DNA of 40,699 nucleotides from NCBI GenBank assembly GCA_011390565.1, contig JAABSC010000016.1:1-40699 (forward strand), in the 5' to 3' direction. Source of the stretch: Thioalkalivibrio paradoxus (GTDB lineage Bacteria; Pseudomonadota; Gammaproteobacteria; Ectothiorhodospirales; Ectothiorhodospiraceae). Positions within the stretch are counted from its first letter, which is position 1; each line of letters begins with the position of its first letter. Below are positions 24,346 to 31,681 of the stretch, piece by piece. The position numbers and the translations under genes were made by a program. Under the pieces are notes generated by a model that had not been told where the DNA came from, ran no database searches, and saw only the letters and a list, made by a program, of their open reading frames with translations.

Positions 24346-25752
24346 ATGAGCACCTGCACCCGTTTCGCCCCCAGTCCCACCGGATTCCTGCATATTGGCG
24401 GCGCCCGGACGGCGCTCTTTTCCTGGTTGTACACGCGCCACCACGGGGGTGCATTCGTGCTGCGCATCGAGGACACCGACCTCGAACGCAGCACGGTGGA
24501 ATCGGTGAACGCGATTCTCGAAGGCATGTCCTGGCTGGGCCTGAACTACGATCGGGGGCCGTTCTACCAGACCCAGCATTTTCCGCGATACCGGGAGGTG
24601 ATCCAGCAGCTGCTCGACGCCGGACATGCCTACCACTGCTACTGCACGCGCGACGAACTCGAAGCCATGCGGACCGGGCAGATGGAGCGCAGGGAGAAGC
24701 CCCGTTACGACGGACGCTGCCGTCATCGCACCGAGCCTCGGGAAGGCGTGCAGCCGGTGGTGCGGTTCCGCCAGCCCGAGGAAGGCGTGACCCTTGTCGA
24801 CGACATGGTGCGGGGCAGGGTGGTCTTCCAGAACAGCGAGCTGGACGACCTGATCATCGCCCGCTCCGACGGGACCCCAACCTACAATCTGACCGTCGTG
24901 GTCGACGATATGGACATGGGCGTCACTCACGTGATCCGGGGCGACGATCACCTGAACAACACGCCACGTCAGATCAACATCCTGAAGGCTCTGGGCGCGG
25001 AAGCGCCGCGCTACGGGCATCTGCCGATGATCCTGGGGCCGGACGGAACCAAGCTTTCCAAGCGCCACGGCGCCGTGTCGGTCATGCAGTACCGTGACGA
25101 GGGCTTCCTGCCCGAGGCGATCCTGAACTACCTGGTGCGTCTGGGCTGGTCCCACGGCGATCAGGAGATCTTCACGCTCGACGAACTGGTCCGGCTGTTC
25201 GATATCGGCGACGTGAACCAGTCCGCCTCGGCGATCAACCCCGAAAAGCTGCTGTGGCTGAATCAGCACTACATCCGTACGCTGGACCCCGACCACGTCG
25301 CCCGCGAGCTCAGCTGGCATCTGGGCCAGATCGGCATCGATCCCTCCGCCGGTCCCGAGCCTCGCGACGTGGTGCAGGTGCAGCGTGACCGCTGCCACAC
25401 CCTGCGCGAAATGGCCGAGGCCAGCGTCTATTTCTACCGCGAGTTCGCCGGGTACGACGAGAAGGCCTTCCAGAAAAACCTGACGCCCGCGGCCCTGCCG
25501 GTGCTGCAGGCGCTGCACGACGGTTTTCGCGCGCTGGGCGCCTGGGAAAAGGAAGCCCTGCACCAGGTCGTGCTGCGCACCGGGGAGATGCTGGAGCTGA
25601 AACTGGGCAAGGTGGCGCAGCCGCTACGGGTCGCGTTGACCGGCAGTACCATGTCCCCCTCGATCGACGAGACCCTGGTCCTCGTTGGGCGCGAGCGGAC
25701 CCTGGCCCGTATCGAGCGGGCGCAAACCAAGATTTCCGGGGCATCCGCTTGA
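24346..25752 (+). CDS. gltX: Glutamyl-tRNA synthetase
   Basis: A 468-residue class I synthetase charging tRNA-Glu. The HIGH motif is HIGG (16-19) in RFAPSPTGFLHIGGARTALF, and the KMSKS counterpart is KLSKR (236-240). The zinc-type site C98, C100, C125, H127 is present at the same numbering as E. coli GltX. The start at 24346 gives the conserved N-terminus; upstream codons are proline-rich and unrelated. tRNA-Ala and tRNA-Glu genes follow directly, and the tRNA promoter overlaps the stop codon. Confidence 0.96.
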   Translation: MSTCTRFAPSPTGFLHIGGARTALFSWLYTRHHGGAFVLRIEDTDLERSTVESVNAILEGMSWLGLNYDRGPFYQTQHFPRYREVIQQLLDAGHAYHCYCTRDELEAMRTGQMERREKPRYDGRCRHRTEPREGVQPVVRFRQPEEGVTLVDDMVRGRVVFQNSELDDLIIARSDGTPTYNLTVVVDDMDMGVTHVIRGDDHLNNTPRQINILKALGAEAPRYGHLPMILGPDGTKLSKRHGAVSVMQYRDEGFLPEAILNYLVRLGWSHGDQEIFTLDELVRLFDIGDVNQSASAINPEKLLWLNQHYIRTLDPDHVARELSWHLGQIGIDPSAGPEPRDVVQVQRDRCHTLREMAEASVYFYREFAGYDEKAFQKNLTPAALPVLQALHDGFRALGAWEKEALHQVVLRTGEMLELKLGKVAQPLRVALTGSTMSPSIDETLVLVGRERTLARIERAQTKISGASA

Positions 25753-25777
25753 CACCCCCCGGTCGCGTGGGTAAATT
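25749..25777 (+). promoter_or_regulatory. Sigma-70 promoter for the tRNA-Ala transcript
   Basis: TTGACA at 25749-25754 and TAAATT at 25772-25777 are 17 bp apart, followed by a GC-rich discriminator (GCGCGCTC) typical of stringently controlled stable-RNA promoters. The -35 overlaps the gltX stop. Start site near 25784. Confidence 0.7.
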
Positions 25778-25792
25778 GCGCGCTCGCCTTTC

Positions 25793-25868
25793 GGGGCCAT
25801 AGCTCAGCTGGGAGAGCGCCTGCATGGCATGCAGGAGGTCGGCGGTTCGATCCCGCCTGGCTCCACCA
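25793..25868 (+). tRNA. tRNA-Ala (GGC)
   Basis: A 76-nt cloverleaf: acceptor GGGGCCA/TGGCTCC, D arm GCTCAGCTGGGAGAGC, anticodon stem CCTGC-ATGGCAT-GCAGG with anticodon GGC, T arm GGCGGTTCGATCCCGCC, and encoded CCA at 25866-25868. Confidence 0.97.
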
Positions 25869-25890
25869 AAAGGTGGAACGCGAGCAAGAC

Positions 25891-26109
25891 ATGCACAAGT
25901 TCGGGATGGTTTCGCTATACCTGGGCCTCGTGCTCGGAGCAGTCGGGTTGGTCGGCGGCTTCGGGTTGATGTTCGTCGGTAGCGATGCCTGGGCCAAACC
26001 CTTGATCGCGATGGTACCCGTAGGATTCCTGCTGGTGTTCAACGGTGTAGTGACGACCCTTCTGCACAGCCCCGGTGACGGGTCCGAGCCGAAAGGTCCC
26101 CCTGAGTAA
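25891..26109 (+). CDS. Membrane microprotein between two tRNA genes
   Basis: A 72-residue frame starting MHKFGMVSLYLGLVLGAVGL. Two hydrophobic helices (about 6-30 and 40-62) are followed by a polar Gly/Pro/Glu tail. The RBS is weak (GCGAGCAAGAC before the ATG). It fills the gap between tRNA-Ala and tRNA-Glu almost exactly and would lie on the same transcript as the tRNAs. Coding potential looks real because of the clean two-helix pattern, but the function is unknown. Confidence 0.6.
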   Translation: MHKFGMVSLYLGLVLGAVGLVGGFGLMFVGSDAWAKPLIAMVPVGFLLVFNGVVTTLLHSPGDGSEPKGPPE

Positions 26110-26131
26110 AGCAGTACGACGCTGCCTCTGC

Positions 26132-26207
26132 GTCCCCATCGTCTAGAGGCCTAGGACACCGCCCTTTCACGGCGGCGACCGGGGTTCGAATCCCCGTGGG
26201 GACGCCA
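26132..26207 (+). tRNA. tRNA-Glu (TTC)
   Basis: A 76-nt cloverleaf: acceptor GTCCCCA/TGGGGAC, anticodon arm CCGCC-CTTTCAC-GGCGG with anticodon TTC, T arm CGGGGTTCGAATCCCCG, discriminator G and encoded CCA. It lies about 0.4 kb after gltX, the enzyme that charges it. Confidence 0.97.
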
Positions 26208-26658
26208 TATTTTCAAGCACTTAGCCCACTCGACGCAGAATCTGTGAAGAATCTGTGTAATTCCTTGTGTGCGAAAGAAGCTCAACGCGCACTAGCCTGA
26301 TGCGCCGAGTTCGATATGCCCGGACTCGGACCCGCCTTGCCGGCTGACGTTGCCATGCGAGAAGCGGTCACCGTCGCTCGCAAAACTACGAGACCCCCAG
26401 TTTGTTGACCGTCCTAGACCGTTTCGGCAGCGCGATCGGTACGCCCGAGCGCCTGACCGAGCGCTGTGTTTCCCGCAATGTGGCCTACCTGCGGGGGATC
26501 CGGGCGGCGCTGTAGGATCGGCCTGTCGGTCGTCGAGTCAGCATTGCTGACCCAGGTAATGCTGACGAACCGTGGTTGGCGTGACCGGTGCCGGTGGCAG
26601 TATGGTTAACTGTCGCTACAGCCAATGGGGCCTCTTCACGAGGGAGATGGAGGAAGCG
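26208..26658. other. Gene-poor stretch downstream of tRNA-Glu
   Basis: About 450 bp without an intact gene. A frame at 26402-26515 (LLTVLDRFGSAIGTPERLTE then RCVSRNVAYLRGIRAAL, stop) looks like the C-terminal end of a decayed gene, interrupted upstream. The tRNA 3' end followed by remnants and toxin-antitoxin genes resembles an old integration site, but no integrase and no second copy of the tRNA 3' end were found. Confidence 0.45.
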
Positions 26659-26949
26659 ATGACACGCGAGGAAATGGTCCGACTGCTGAAAAGCCATAAA
26701 GCGACCCTTGCAGAACGCTTTGGAGTCACTGACCTCGCACTGTTCGGTTCCATGGCGCGAGGCGAAGCCCGGGAATGCAGCGATCTGGATATTCTCGTCG
26801 CCTTTGACGGGCCGGCGACATCGCGGCGCTACTTCGGCGTTCAGTTCTATCTGGAGGATTTGTTGGGGGCGCCGGTGGACCTGGTCACCGAGAAGGCGCT
26901 GCGCAACGAATTGCGCCCCTACGTGGAGCGGGATGCGATCCATGTGTGA
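26659..26949 (+). CDS. mntA: MntA-type nucleotidyltransferase antitoxin
   Basis: A 96-residue minimal nucleotidyltransferase. The motif GSX10DXD is exact: G30-S31, then D42 and D44 (FGSMARGEARECSDLDILV). MntA antitoxins AMPylate a tyrosine of the partner HEPN toxin and thereby silence it. A GGAGGAA sequence lies just upstream of the ATG at 26659; an ATG at 26647 is an alternative. It overlaps hepT by 8 bp. Confidence 0.9.
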   Translation: MTREEMVRLLKSHKATLAERFGVTDLALFGSMARGEARECSDLDILVAFDGPATSRRYFGVQFYLEDLLGAPVDLVTEKALRNELRPYVERDAIHV

Positions 26950-27289
26950 TTCGACAGAATCGGGTCGGGAGTGGCGATTCTATGTCGAGGACATGATCGC
27001 GTTTGCGGGCAAGTGCCTTGCGTATACGGAGGGAATGGATCAGCACTCCTTCGTGTCCAGCGCCCTGACCTACGATGCCACGCTCCGGAATCTGGAGCTG
27101 ATCGGGGAGGCGGCGACCCGCCTACCCGATGAGGTACGGGCTGCACATCCTGACATCCCCTGGCGGAAGGTGATCGCGACGCGCAACCGCTTGATCCATG
27201 CCTACCTCGGGATCGACAACGATACCGTGTGGAGCATCATCCAGGACGACCTTCCGGAGTTGATCGAAGGTCTTCGGCGCATACTTTGA
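26942..27289 (+). CDS. hepT: HepT-type HEPN toxin
   Basis: A 115-residue HEPN domain protein. The RX4HXY motif is present as R81-NRLI-H86-A-Y88, the RNase active site and the tyrosine modified by MntA. An N-terminal helix pair and the conserved ALTYDATLRNLELIGEAATR segment match HepT (DUF86). It forms a toxin-antitoxin pair with mntA by overlap and family. Intact motifs suggest both are functional. Confidence 0.92.
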   Translation: MCDSTESGREWRFYVEDMIAFAGKCLAYTEGMDQHSFVSSALTYDATLRNLELIGEAATRLPDEVRAAHPDIPWRKVIATRNRLIHAYLGIDNDTVWSIIQDDLPELIEGLRRIL

Positions 27290-27324
27290 ATCGCGCGGCC
27301 GTTCCGTCATGCACGCGTGCGTCA

Positions 27325-27708
27325 TTATTCCCCTTCGGCCGTGGCAAAGCCGCGTAACCATGGGTCGAGGTGAGCGATGTCGAACGTCCCGGACTCGAGC
27401 ATCTGCATCATCTCCCCGTGGAGCTGCAACGGGGCGCGCTGCAGGCGCCAGCCGTTGATGCGCAGGAACACGTCCGCGGCAGCAAAGGCGATACGCTTGT
27501 TTCCATCCACGAAGGGATGACTGATGGCCAGGCTCTCGGTCAGTGCGGCCGCTTCGGCCACGATGTCTTCGTAGTAGCCGGTTTGCGGTCGAAACAGGGC
27601 GGCCTCCAGCGCGCCGGGATCACGCACGCCCAGCGCCCCACCGTAGCGCTGAATCAACACCGTGTGCATGCCGAGCACGTCGGCCACCGTAGGGTGGTCG
27701 CGAGGCAT
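27325..27708 (-). CDS. doc: Doc-like death-on-curing toxin (Fic fold)
   Basis: A 127-residue Fic/Doc protein. The active-site motif HPFVDGNKR is at residues 64-72, and the N-terminal block MHTVLIQRYGGALGVRDPGA is characteristic of Doc. Doc phosphorylates EF-Tu to stop translation. The ATG follows the antitoxin stop by 3 bp. It is convergent with hepT. Confidence 0.92.
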   Translation of the reverse strand: MPRDHPTVADVLGMHTVLIQRYGGALGVRDPGALEAALFRPQTGYYEDIVAEAAALTESLAISHPFVDGNKRIAFAAADVFLRINGWRLQRAPLQLHGEMMQMLESGTFDIAHLDPWLRGFATAEGE

Positions 27709-27711
27709 GGC

Positions 27712-27942
27712 TTACTTCGCCAACTCGCGATAGAGGCTGTCGAACTCGTCGAGGCTGGAGGCAAACGCAGCCATCACGTGGCGGCGGGGGCGCTCCTTCT
27801 GTTGCCGGTCGATATAGTCGCGCAGGGCTTCATCGAGCACTGCCTGGAACTGGCGTCCCTGGATTTCTGCGATCTGACGCAGCGCAGCCAGCACCTCGGG
27901 CGCTGCTTGAGAGGAAAACTTTTCGCGGGCGGACGTGGCCAT
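27712..27942 (-). CDS. Antitoxin partner of Doc
   Basis: A 76-residue protein, MATSAREKFSSQAAPEVLAAL then RQIAEIQGRQFQAVLDEAL, which fits a ribbon-helix-helix-like DNA-binding N-terminus. The C-terminal half (residues 47-76, DRQQKERPRRHVMAAFASSL) would be the flexible toxin-binding part. The start at 27942 leaves a good promoter upstream; ATG at 27957 overlaps a possible operator and is an alternative. Placement directly before doc supports the role. Confidence 0.78.
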   Translation of the reverse strand: MATSAREKFSSQAAPEVLAALRQIAEIQGRQFQAVLDEALRDYIDRQQKERPRRHVMAAFASSLDEFDSLYRELAK

Positions 27943-27953
27943 GGCAATTTCCG

Positions 27954-28005
27954 TCATGATTTGTCTTGATACTTCATGATAGAGCCAGATATCACCGGTT
28001 GTCAC
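27954..28005 (-). promoter_or_regulatory. Promoter and candidate operator of the Doc toxin-antitoxin operon
   Basis: Minus-strand -35 GTGACA (28005-28000) and -10 TATCAT (27981-27976) are 18 bp apart. Two TCATGAT copies (plus-strand 27954-27960 and 27974-27980), 20 bp apart, flank the start region; the second overlaps the -10. This spacing, two helical turns, suits autorepression by the antitoxin dimer. Confidence 0.5.
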
Positions 28006-28091
28006 CAGAGGGTTCGTGTTGGACACGGGTCGGGGGAATGCGGCCCGATTTCGTCGCATGGCGGTTCGCTCGGTTGTGCATGCCGGCTTTC

Positions 28092-28120
28092 GGTTACCCC
28101 CTACGGATTCTTACGTAGGG
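28092..28120 (+). promoter_or_regulatory. Candidate regulator site upstream of doxX
   Basis: GGTTACCCCCTA at 28092-28103 overlaps an inverted repeat CCCTACG-N8-CGTAGGG (28099-28120). GGTTATCCCCTA, a near-identical 12-mer, occurs at 33391-33402 upstream of the histidine kinase gene. Confidence 0.4.
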
Positions 28121-28198
28121 ACCGACGCGGGATGCGATGATTAACTGCACCCATGTGAAACACGCCGGGATCCGTACCGGCACACACGGGATGCAACG

Positions 28199-28807
28199 AT
28201 GAAACGACTCGCTCTCTGGCTGCACGACTCCCTGAACGCGACCCGCGCGGTGGATTTTCTGGCGCCGCTGGCACTGCGTCTGTACCTGGCCCCGGTGTTC
28301 TGGGCCGCCGGCACCAACAAGCTGGACGGCCTGCTGCCGAGCGCTGGCACCGTCGCCTGGTTCGGCAACCCCGACTGGGGCCTGGGCCTGCCGTTTCCCT
28401 TCCTGATGGCCTTTCTCGCCGCCTACGCCGAGGTGCTCGGCGCCATCGCGCTGCTGCTTGGCATCGCCACCCGCTGGTTCTCGGTCCCGTTGATGGTGAC
28501 CATGGTCGTGGCCGCGGTCACGGTGCACTGGCAACACGGCTGGCAGACCATTTCCGACTCGATGATGTGCCTGTTCAACTGTGCCGGTACCGAGGAAGCC
28601 GCGCTGAGGCTGGACCGTGCACGCGCCATCCTGCAGGAGCACGGCAACTACGACTGGCTGACCCAGAGCGGCAATTTCGTGGTACTCAACAACGGTATCG
28701 AGATGGCCGCAACCTACTTTGTGATGCTGCTGGTGCTGTTCTTCTACGGCGCCGGACGCTACCTGAGTGTCGACCACTACGCTGCGCGCTGGCTGCGCCG
28801 CGACTAA
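28199..28807 (+). CDS. DoxX-family membrane protein (HvfX-type)
   Basis: A 202-residue membrane protein with four main helices. The family sequence LRLYLAPVFWAAGTNKLDGL leads TM1, followed by PFPFLMAFLAAYAEVLGAIALLLGI and a loop with two cysteines (MMCLFNCAG). DoxX proteins often accompany MNIO/bufferin operons, where this one is called HvfX or BufX; a redox or quinone-linked role is suspected but unproven. Here repeat copy 5 lies between it and the bufferin gene, so co-transcription is uncertain. Confidence 0.87.
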   Translation: MKRLALWLHDSLNATRAVDFLAPLALRLYLAPVFWAAGTNKLDGLLPSAGTVAWFGNPDWGLGLPFPFLMAFLAAYAEVLGAIALLLGIATRWFSVPLMVTMVVAAVTVHWQHGWQTISDSMMCLFNCAGTEEAALRLDRARAILQEHGNYDWLTQSGNFVVLNNGIEMAATYFVMLLVLFFYGAGRYLSVDHYAARWLRRD

Positions 28808-28847
28808 CTGTCACAGACCTATGCCACCCCTGATGATGAAAAGCCGA

Positions 28848-28921
28848 GCCACGGAAAGCACGGACAGACACGGACAAGGGGTTGGATTTTTTTTCAGTGA
28901 TTTCCGTGTTCTTCCGTGGCT
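28848..28921 (-). repeat. Dispersed palindromic repeat, copy 5 (inverted)
   Basis: Arms GCCACGGAAAGCACGG and TTCCGTGTTCTTCCGTGGC. In reverse complement it matches copy 4 closely, including the AACCCCTTGTCCGTGTCTGT block. It lies between doxX and the bufferin precursor. Confidence 0.85.
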
Positions 28922-29022
28922 GCATTTTTACGCTAAACGATTCCCAAAAGCTGCGATCGAGCAGACCACCCCGTAAAGCAGGTCCCATGACGTATCATCC
29001 CAACTCTCCAAAGGAGAATCCC

Positions 29023-29391
29023 ATGAAAGAGCATCTCTTCAATCGCAAGACCCTCGCCGCCACCCTCGGTACCGCCGCCGTCGGTCTCGCCATGGGCAGC
29101 ACCCCGCTGTTCGCCGCGACCGATCTCGGCCAGGGCTATCAGGTGACCCCGTCCTCGTCGATGCAGAAAGTGGCCCAGGGCAGCTGCGGCGAAGGCAGGT
29201 GTGGCGGTGCCGAAGCCGCCGAGAAGGCCGCCGAGGGCAGCTGTGGCGAAGGCAAGTGCGGCGGTGCCGAAGCCGCCGAGAAGGCCGCCGAAGGCAGCTG
29301 TGGCGAAGGCAAGTGCGGTGGCGCCGCGGGTGAAAAGACCACCGACAAGAGCACGGAAGGCAAGTGCGGCGAAGGCCGTTGCGGCAGCTAG
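29023..29391 (+). CDS. Bufferin precursor (HvfA-like) with paired EGxCG motifs
   Basis: A 122-residue exported peptide precursor. The signal peptide is at 1-31 (LAATLGTAAVGLAMGSTPLF). From residue 51, 19-residue units AEGSCGEGKCGGAEAAEKA repeat. In total eight E/Q-G-x-C-G sites occur at cysteines 55, 60, 74, 79, 93, 98, 115 and 120, in four tight pairs. The known HvfA/bufferin motif EGKCG is modified by the MNIO enzyme HvfB with HvfC, turning cysteines into copper-binding heterocycles. Those enzyme genes follow immediately. The AAAGGAG RBS decides the ATG at 29023. The high repeat identity (57-bp units) suggests recent expansion. Confidence 0.9.
   Translation: MKEHLFNRKTLAATLGTAAVGLAMGSTPLFAATDLGQGYQVTPSSSMQKVAQGSCGEGRCGGAEAAEKAAEGSCGEGKCGGAEAAEKAAEGSCGEGKCGGAAGEKTTDKSTEGKCGEGRCGS
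29173..29343 (+). repeat. 57-bp coding tandem repeat
   Basis: Three consecutive units of 57 bp encode the 19-residue modules of the bufferin precursor; units 1 and 2 are nearly identical at nucleotide level, unit 3 diverges after its first 36 bp. Confidence 0.8.
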
Positions 29392-29403
29392 GATAGCGTG
29401 CCC

Positions 29404-30264
29404 ATGCACCATCGATCCCATGTTCGTGGTGCGGGCCTGGGTCTGCGGCGGGCTCTGCTGAGCCCGTTCGCGCAGACGCCGGGCGCCCGCGACCAGGTCG
29501 ATTTCCTCGAAGTCGCCCCCGAGAACTGGATGCACCTCGGGGGCGCCCTCGGGCACGTCCTGCGCGAGTGGACCGAAGCCAGGCCCTTCGTCTGCCACGG
29601 CCTGTCGCTCGACATCGGGGGGCCGCGGCCCCTGGACCGTGATTTCCTGCGGGATCTGCGCGGATTCCTGAAGACCCACGGCATCCGCGATTACACCGAA
29701 CACCTCTCCGCCTGCGGGGACGAGTTCGGCCACCTGTACGACCTGATGCCCATTCCCTTCACCGAGGACGCGGTGCGCCACGTCGCCGAGCGCGTCGGCA
29801 TCGTTCAGGACCAGCTGGGCCTGCGCATCGCGCTGGAGAACGTCTCCTACTACGCGCAGCCGGGAGCGGAAATGACCGAGGCGGAGTTCATCACCGCGGT
29901 ACTCGAAACCGCCGACTGCGACCTGCTGCTCGACGTGAACAACATCATCGTCAACGCCGTCAATCACCGCTACGATCCGCTGGATTTCCTCGATCGGCTG
30001 CCGCTGGACCGGGTGCGCTATCTGCACGTGGCCGGGCATCACGAGGAGGCCCCGGACCTGCGCGTGGACACCCACGGCGCCGACATCTGCCCGGATGTCT
30101 GGGCCCTGCTCGACGAGGTCTACGGGCGCCTGGGACCCGTGCCCACGCTGCTCGAGCGGGACTTCAACTTCCCGCCGCTCACCGAACTCCTGGCCGAAAC
30201 CGACCGGATTCGCGGCATGCTCGAGCTCCGGGAGCCGGAGCGGGAGACGCGCCGCCATGCCTGA
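29404..30264 (+). CDS. MNIO (DUF692) peptide-modifying oxidase, HvfB-like
   Basis: A 286-residue TIM-barrel, multinuclear non-heme iron-dependent oxidase. The conserved metal-ligand segments are visible: [64 protein letters not shown] and [10 protein letters not shown]. It is predicted to act with the HvfC partner on the EGxCG cysteines of the upstream precursor. It starts 12 bp after that gene. ATG at 29404 is used (GTG at 29398 is possible). It overlaps the partner gene by 8 bp. Confidence 0.92.
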   Translation: MHHRSHVRGAGLGLRRALLSPFAQTPGARDQVDFLEVAPENWMHLGGALGHVLREWTEARPFVCHGLSLDIGGPRPLDRDFLRDLRGFLKTHGIRDYTEHLSACGDEFGHLYDLMPIPFTEDAVRHVAERVGIVQDQLGLRIALENVSYYAQPGAEMTEAEFITAVLETADCDLLLDVNNIIVNAVNHRYDPLDFLDRLPLDRVRYLHVAGHHEEAPDLRVDTHGADICPDVWALLDEVYGRLGPVPTLLERDFNFPPLTELLAETDRIRGMLELREPERETRRHA

Positions 30265-31030
30265 CGTCGACTTTCGCGAGGTGCAGCGCCGGTTCGCCGC
30301 GCACCTGCGCGATCCGCAGCACCATGCCGCACCCGAGGGCATCGAGGAGCGGCGGATGGCCATCTACCGGCGGCTGTTCATCAACAACATCGAAGACCTG
30401 CTGGGCCGGGCCTACCCAGTGCTCTGTGGTTTGCACGGGCCGGAGCGCTGGGCGCGGCTGGCCCGCGACTTCTACCGCGAGCACGGCTGCCACACGCCGT
30501 ACTTTCCGCGCCTGGCGGAAGAGTTCCTCGGCTACGTGGAGACGGAGCGCGGCCCGCGCGAAGGGGATTTCCCGTTCCTGGCCGAGCTCGCGCACTACGA
30601 GCGCGCCGAGGGAGTCGTCGCCCAGCACGAGGATGACCCGGAAGAGGCCTCCGGACCCGCGATCGACCCCGCCGGCGATCCGCTGACGGGTGTGCCCGTG
30701 CTGGCCGCGGCGGCGCGCCTGCTCGCCTACGAGTACCCGGTCCACCGGATCGGCCCGGACTTCCTGCCGGAGGCACCCGGGGAACATCCGACCTACCTGG
30801 TCGTGTTCCGGGACCGGGACTGGCACACGCAGTTCATCGAGCTCAACCCCCTGAGTGCGCGCATTCTCTGGTACGTGGAGAACGATCCCGCTCCGGGCGC
30901 CGAGCTGGTGCGCCGGGTCGCCGACGATTTCGGGCTGCCTCCGGGTGAAGATCTGCGTCGCAGCGCCGAGACGCTCCTGCAACACTGGCTGCAGCGCGGC
31001 GTGCTGGCGGGCGTGCGTCCCGCCGCCTGA
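30257..31030 (+). CDS. HvfC-type DUF2063 partner protein
   Basis: A 257-residue protein. The N-terminal DUF2063 domain (about 1-105: [20 protein letters not shown] and the aromatic-rich [20 protein letters not shown]) is the partner domain of MNIO enzymes; a second domain (150-257) follows. Although DUF2063 is labelled a putative DNA-binding domain, in these operons it binds the oxidase and precursor. The start at 30257 overlaps hvfB by 8 bp. It completes the bufferin operon and is convergent with the response regulator gene. Confidence 0.9.
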   Translation: MPDVDFREVQRRFAAHLRDPQHHAAPEGIEERRMAIYRRLFINNIEDLLGRAYPVLCGLHGPERWARLARDFYREHGCHTPYFPRLAEEFLGYVETERGPREGDFPFLAELAHYERAEGVVAQHEDDPEEASGPAIDPAGDPLTGVPVLAAAARLLAYEYPVHRIGPDFLPEAPGEHPTYLVVFRDRDWHTQFIELNPLSARILWYVENDPAPGAELVRRVADDFGLPPGEDLRRSAETLLQHWLQRGVLAGVRPAA

Positions 31031-31042
31031 ACGCGGCCCTGT

Positions 31043-31681
31043 CTACTCGGGGGTCAGCCGGTCGCGGAAATCGTGGCAGGCCAGCGCCAGCCGGGCGAGG
31101 TGCGAAGGGCTTTTCGCACCCATCTTCAGCATCAGGTTCGAACGGTGGATCTCCACCGTGCGCACGCTCACGTCCAGGTCGCGTGCAATCAGTTTGTTGG
31201 GCTTGCCGTCCAGCAGCTTCTCCAGCACCTGGCGTTCGCGGGGCGTGAGCGACTGCAGGCGCTCCTCGACCTGCGCCATCTCCGCGGCCCCCGCGCGGCG
31301 CTGCGCGTCCAGTTCCAGCGCGTGGCGTACCCCTTCGATCAGGGTGCCGTCGTGAAAGGGCTTCTCGAGGAAATCCAGCGCACCCTCGGCGACCGCCCGG
31401 ACCGCCATCGGGATGTCGCCGTGGCCGGTGATGAACACCACCGGCATCTCCACGCCGCGGGATTTCAGCTCCCGCTGCAGGGTCAGGCCGTCCATGTCCG
31501 GCAAGCGCACGTCCAGCACCAGGCAGCCGGGCGTGCCGGCATCCACACCGGCCAGCACCGACTGTGCGTCAGCGTAGGCCGTCACCCGGAAATCCTCGGT
31601 CTTCAGCAGCAGGCTCACGGCGGAGCGCACGTCGGGATCGTCGTCGACCAGGTGAACCTGGGGAACCTTAGGTGCGGGCAC
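31043..31681 (-). CDS. FixJ-family response regulator
   Basis: A 212-residue regulator. The receiver domain has the acidic pair in LVDDDPDV, phosphoacceptor D57 in CLVLDVRLPDMDG, T85 in FITGHG and K107 in DFLEKPF. A LuxR-type HTH (about 145-200, LTPRERQVLEKLLDGKPNKL) follows. The ITGHGDIPMAVRAVAEGALD sequence is typical of FixJ/TodT-type regulators. It overlaps the kinase gene by 14 bp and is expected to activate promoters on phosphorylation. Convergent with the bufferin operon. Confidence 0.93.
   Translation of the reverse strand: MPAPKVPQVHLVDDDPDVRSAVSLLLKTEDFRVTAYADAQSVLAGVDAGTPGCLVLDVRLPDMDGLTLQRELKSRGVEMPVVFITGHGDIPMAVRAVAEGALDFLEKPFHDGTLIEGVRHALELDAQRRAGAAEMAQVEERLQSLTPRERQVLEKLLDGKPNKLIARDLDVSVRTVEIHRSNLMLKMGAKSPSHLARLALACHDFRDRLTPE

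Noticed and set aside
26132..26207. tRNA-Glu 3' end as a present-day attachment site
   Set aside because: No second copy of its 3' sequence and no integrase gene were found in the window.
28175..28195. GGCAC...TGCA pattern before doxX as a sigma-54 promoter
   Set aside because: The GG-to-GC spacing is two bases too long for a -24/-12 element.
29173..29343. Regular 57-bp repeats considered as a CRISPR-like array
   Set aside because: They are contiguous, without spacers, and in frame in a secreted Cys-rich precursor.
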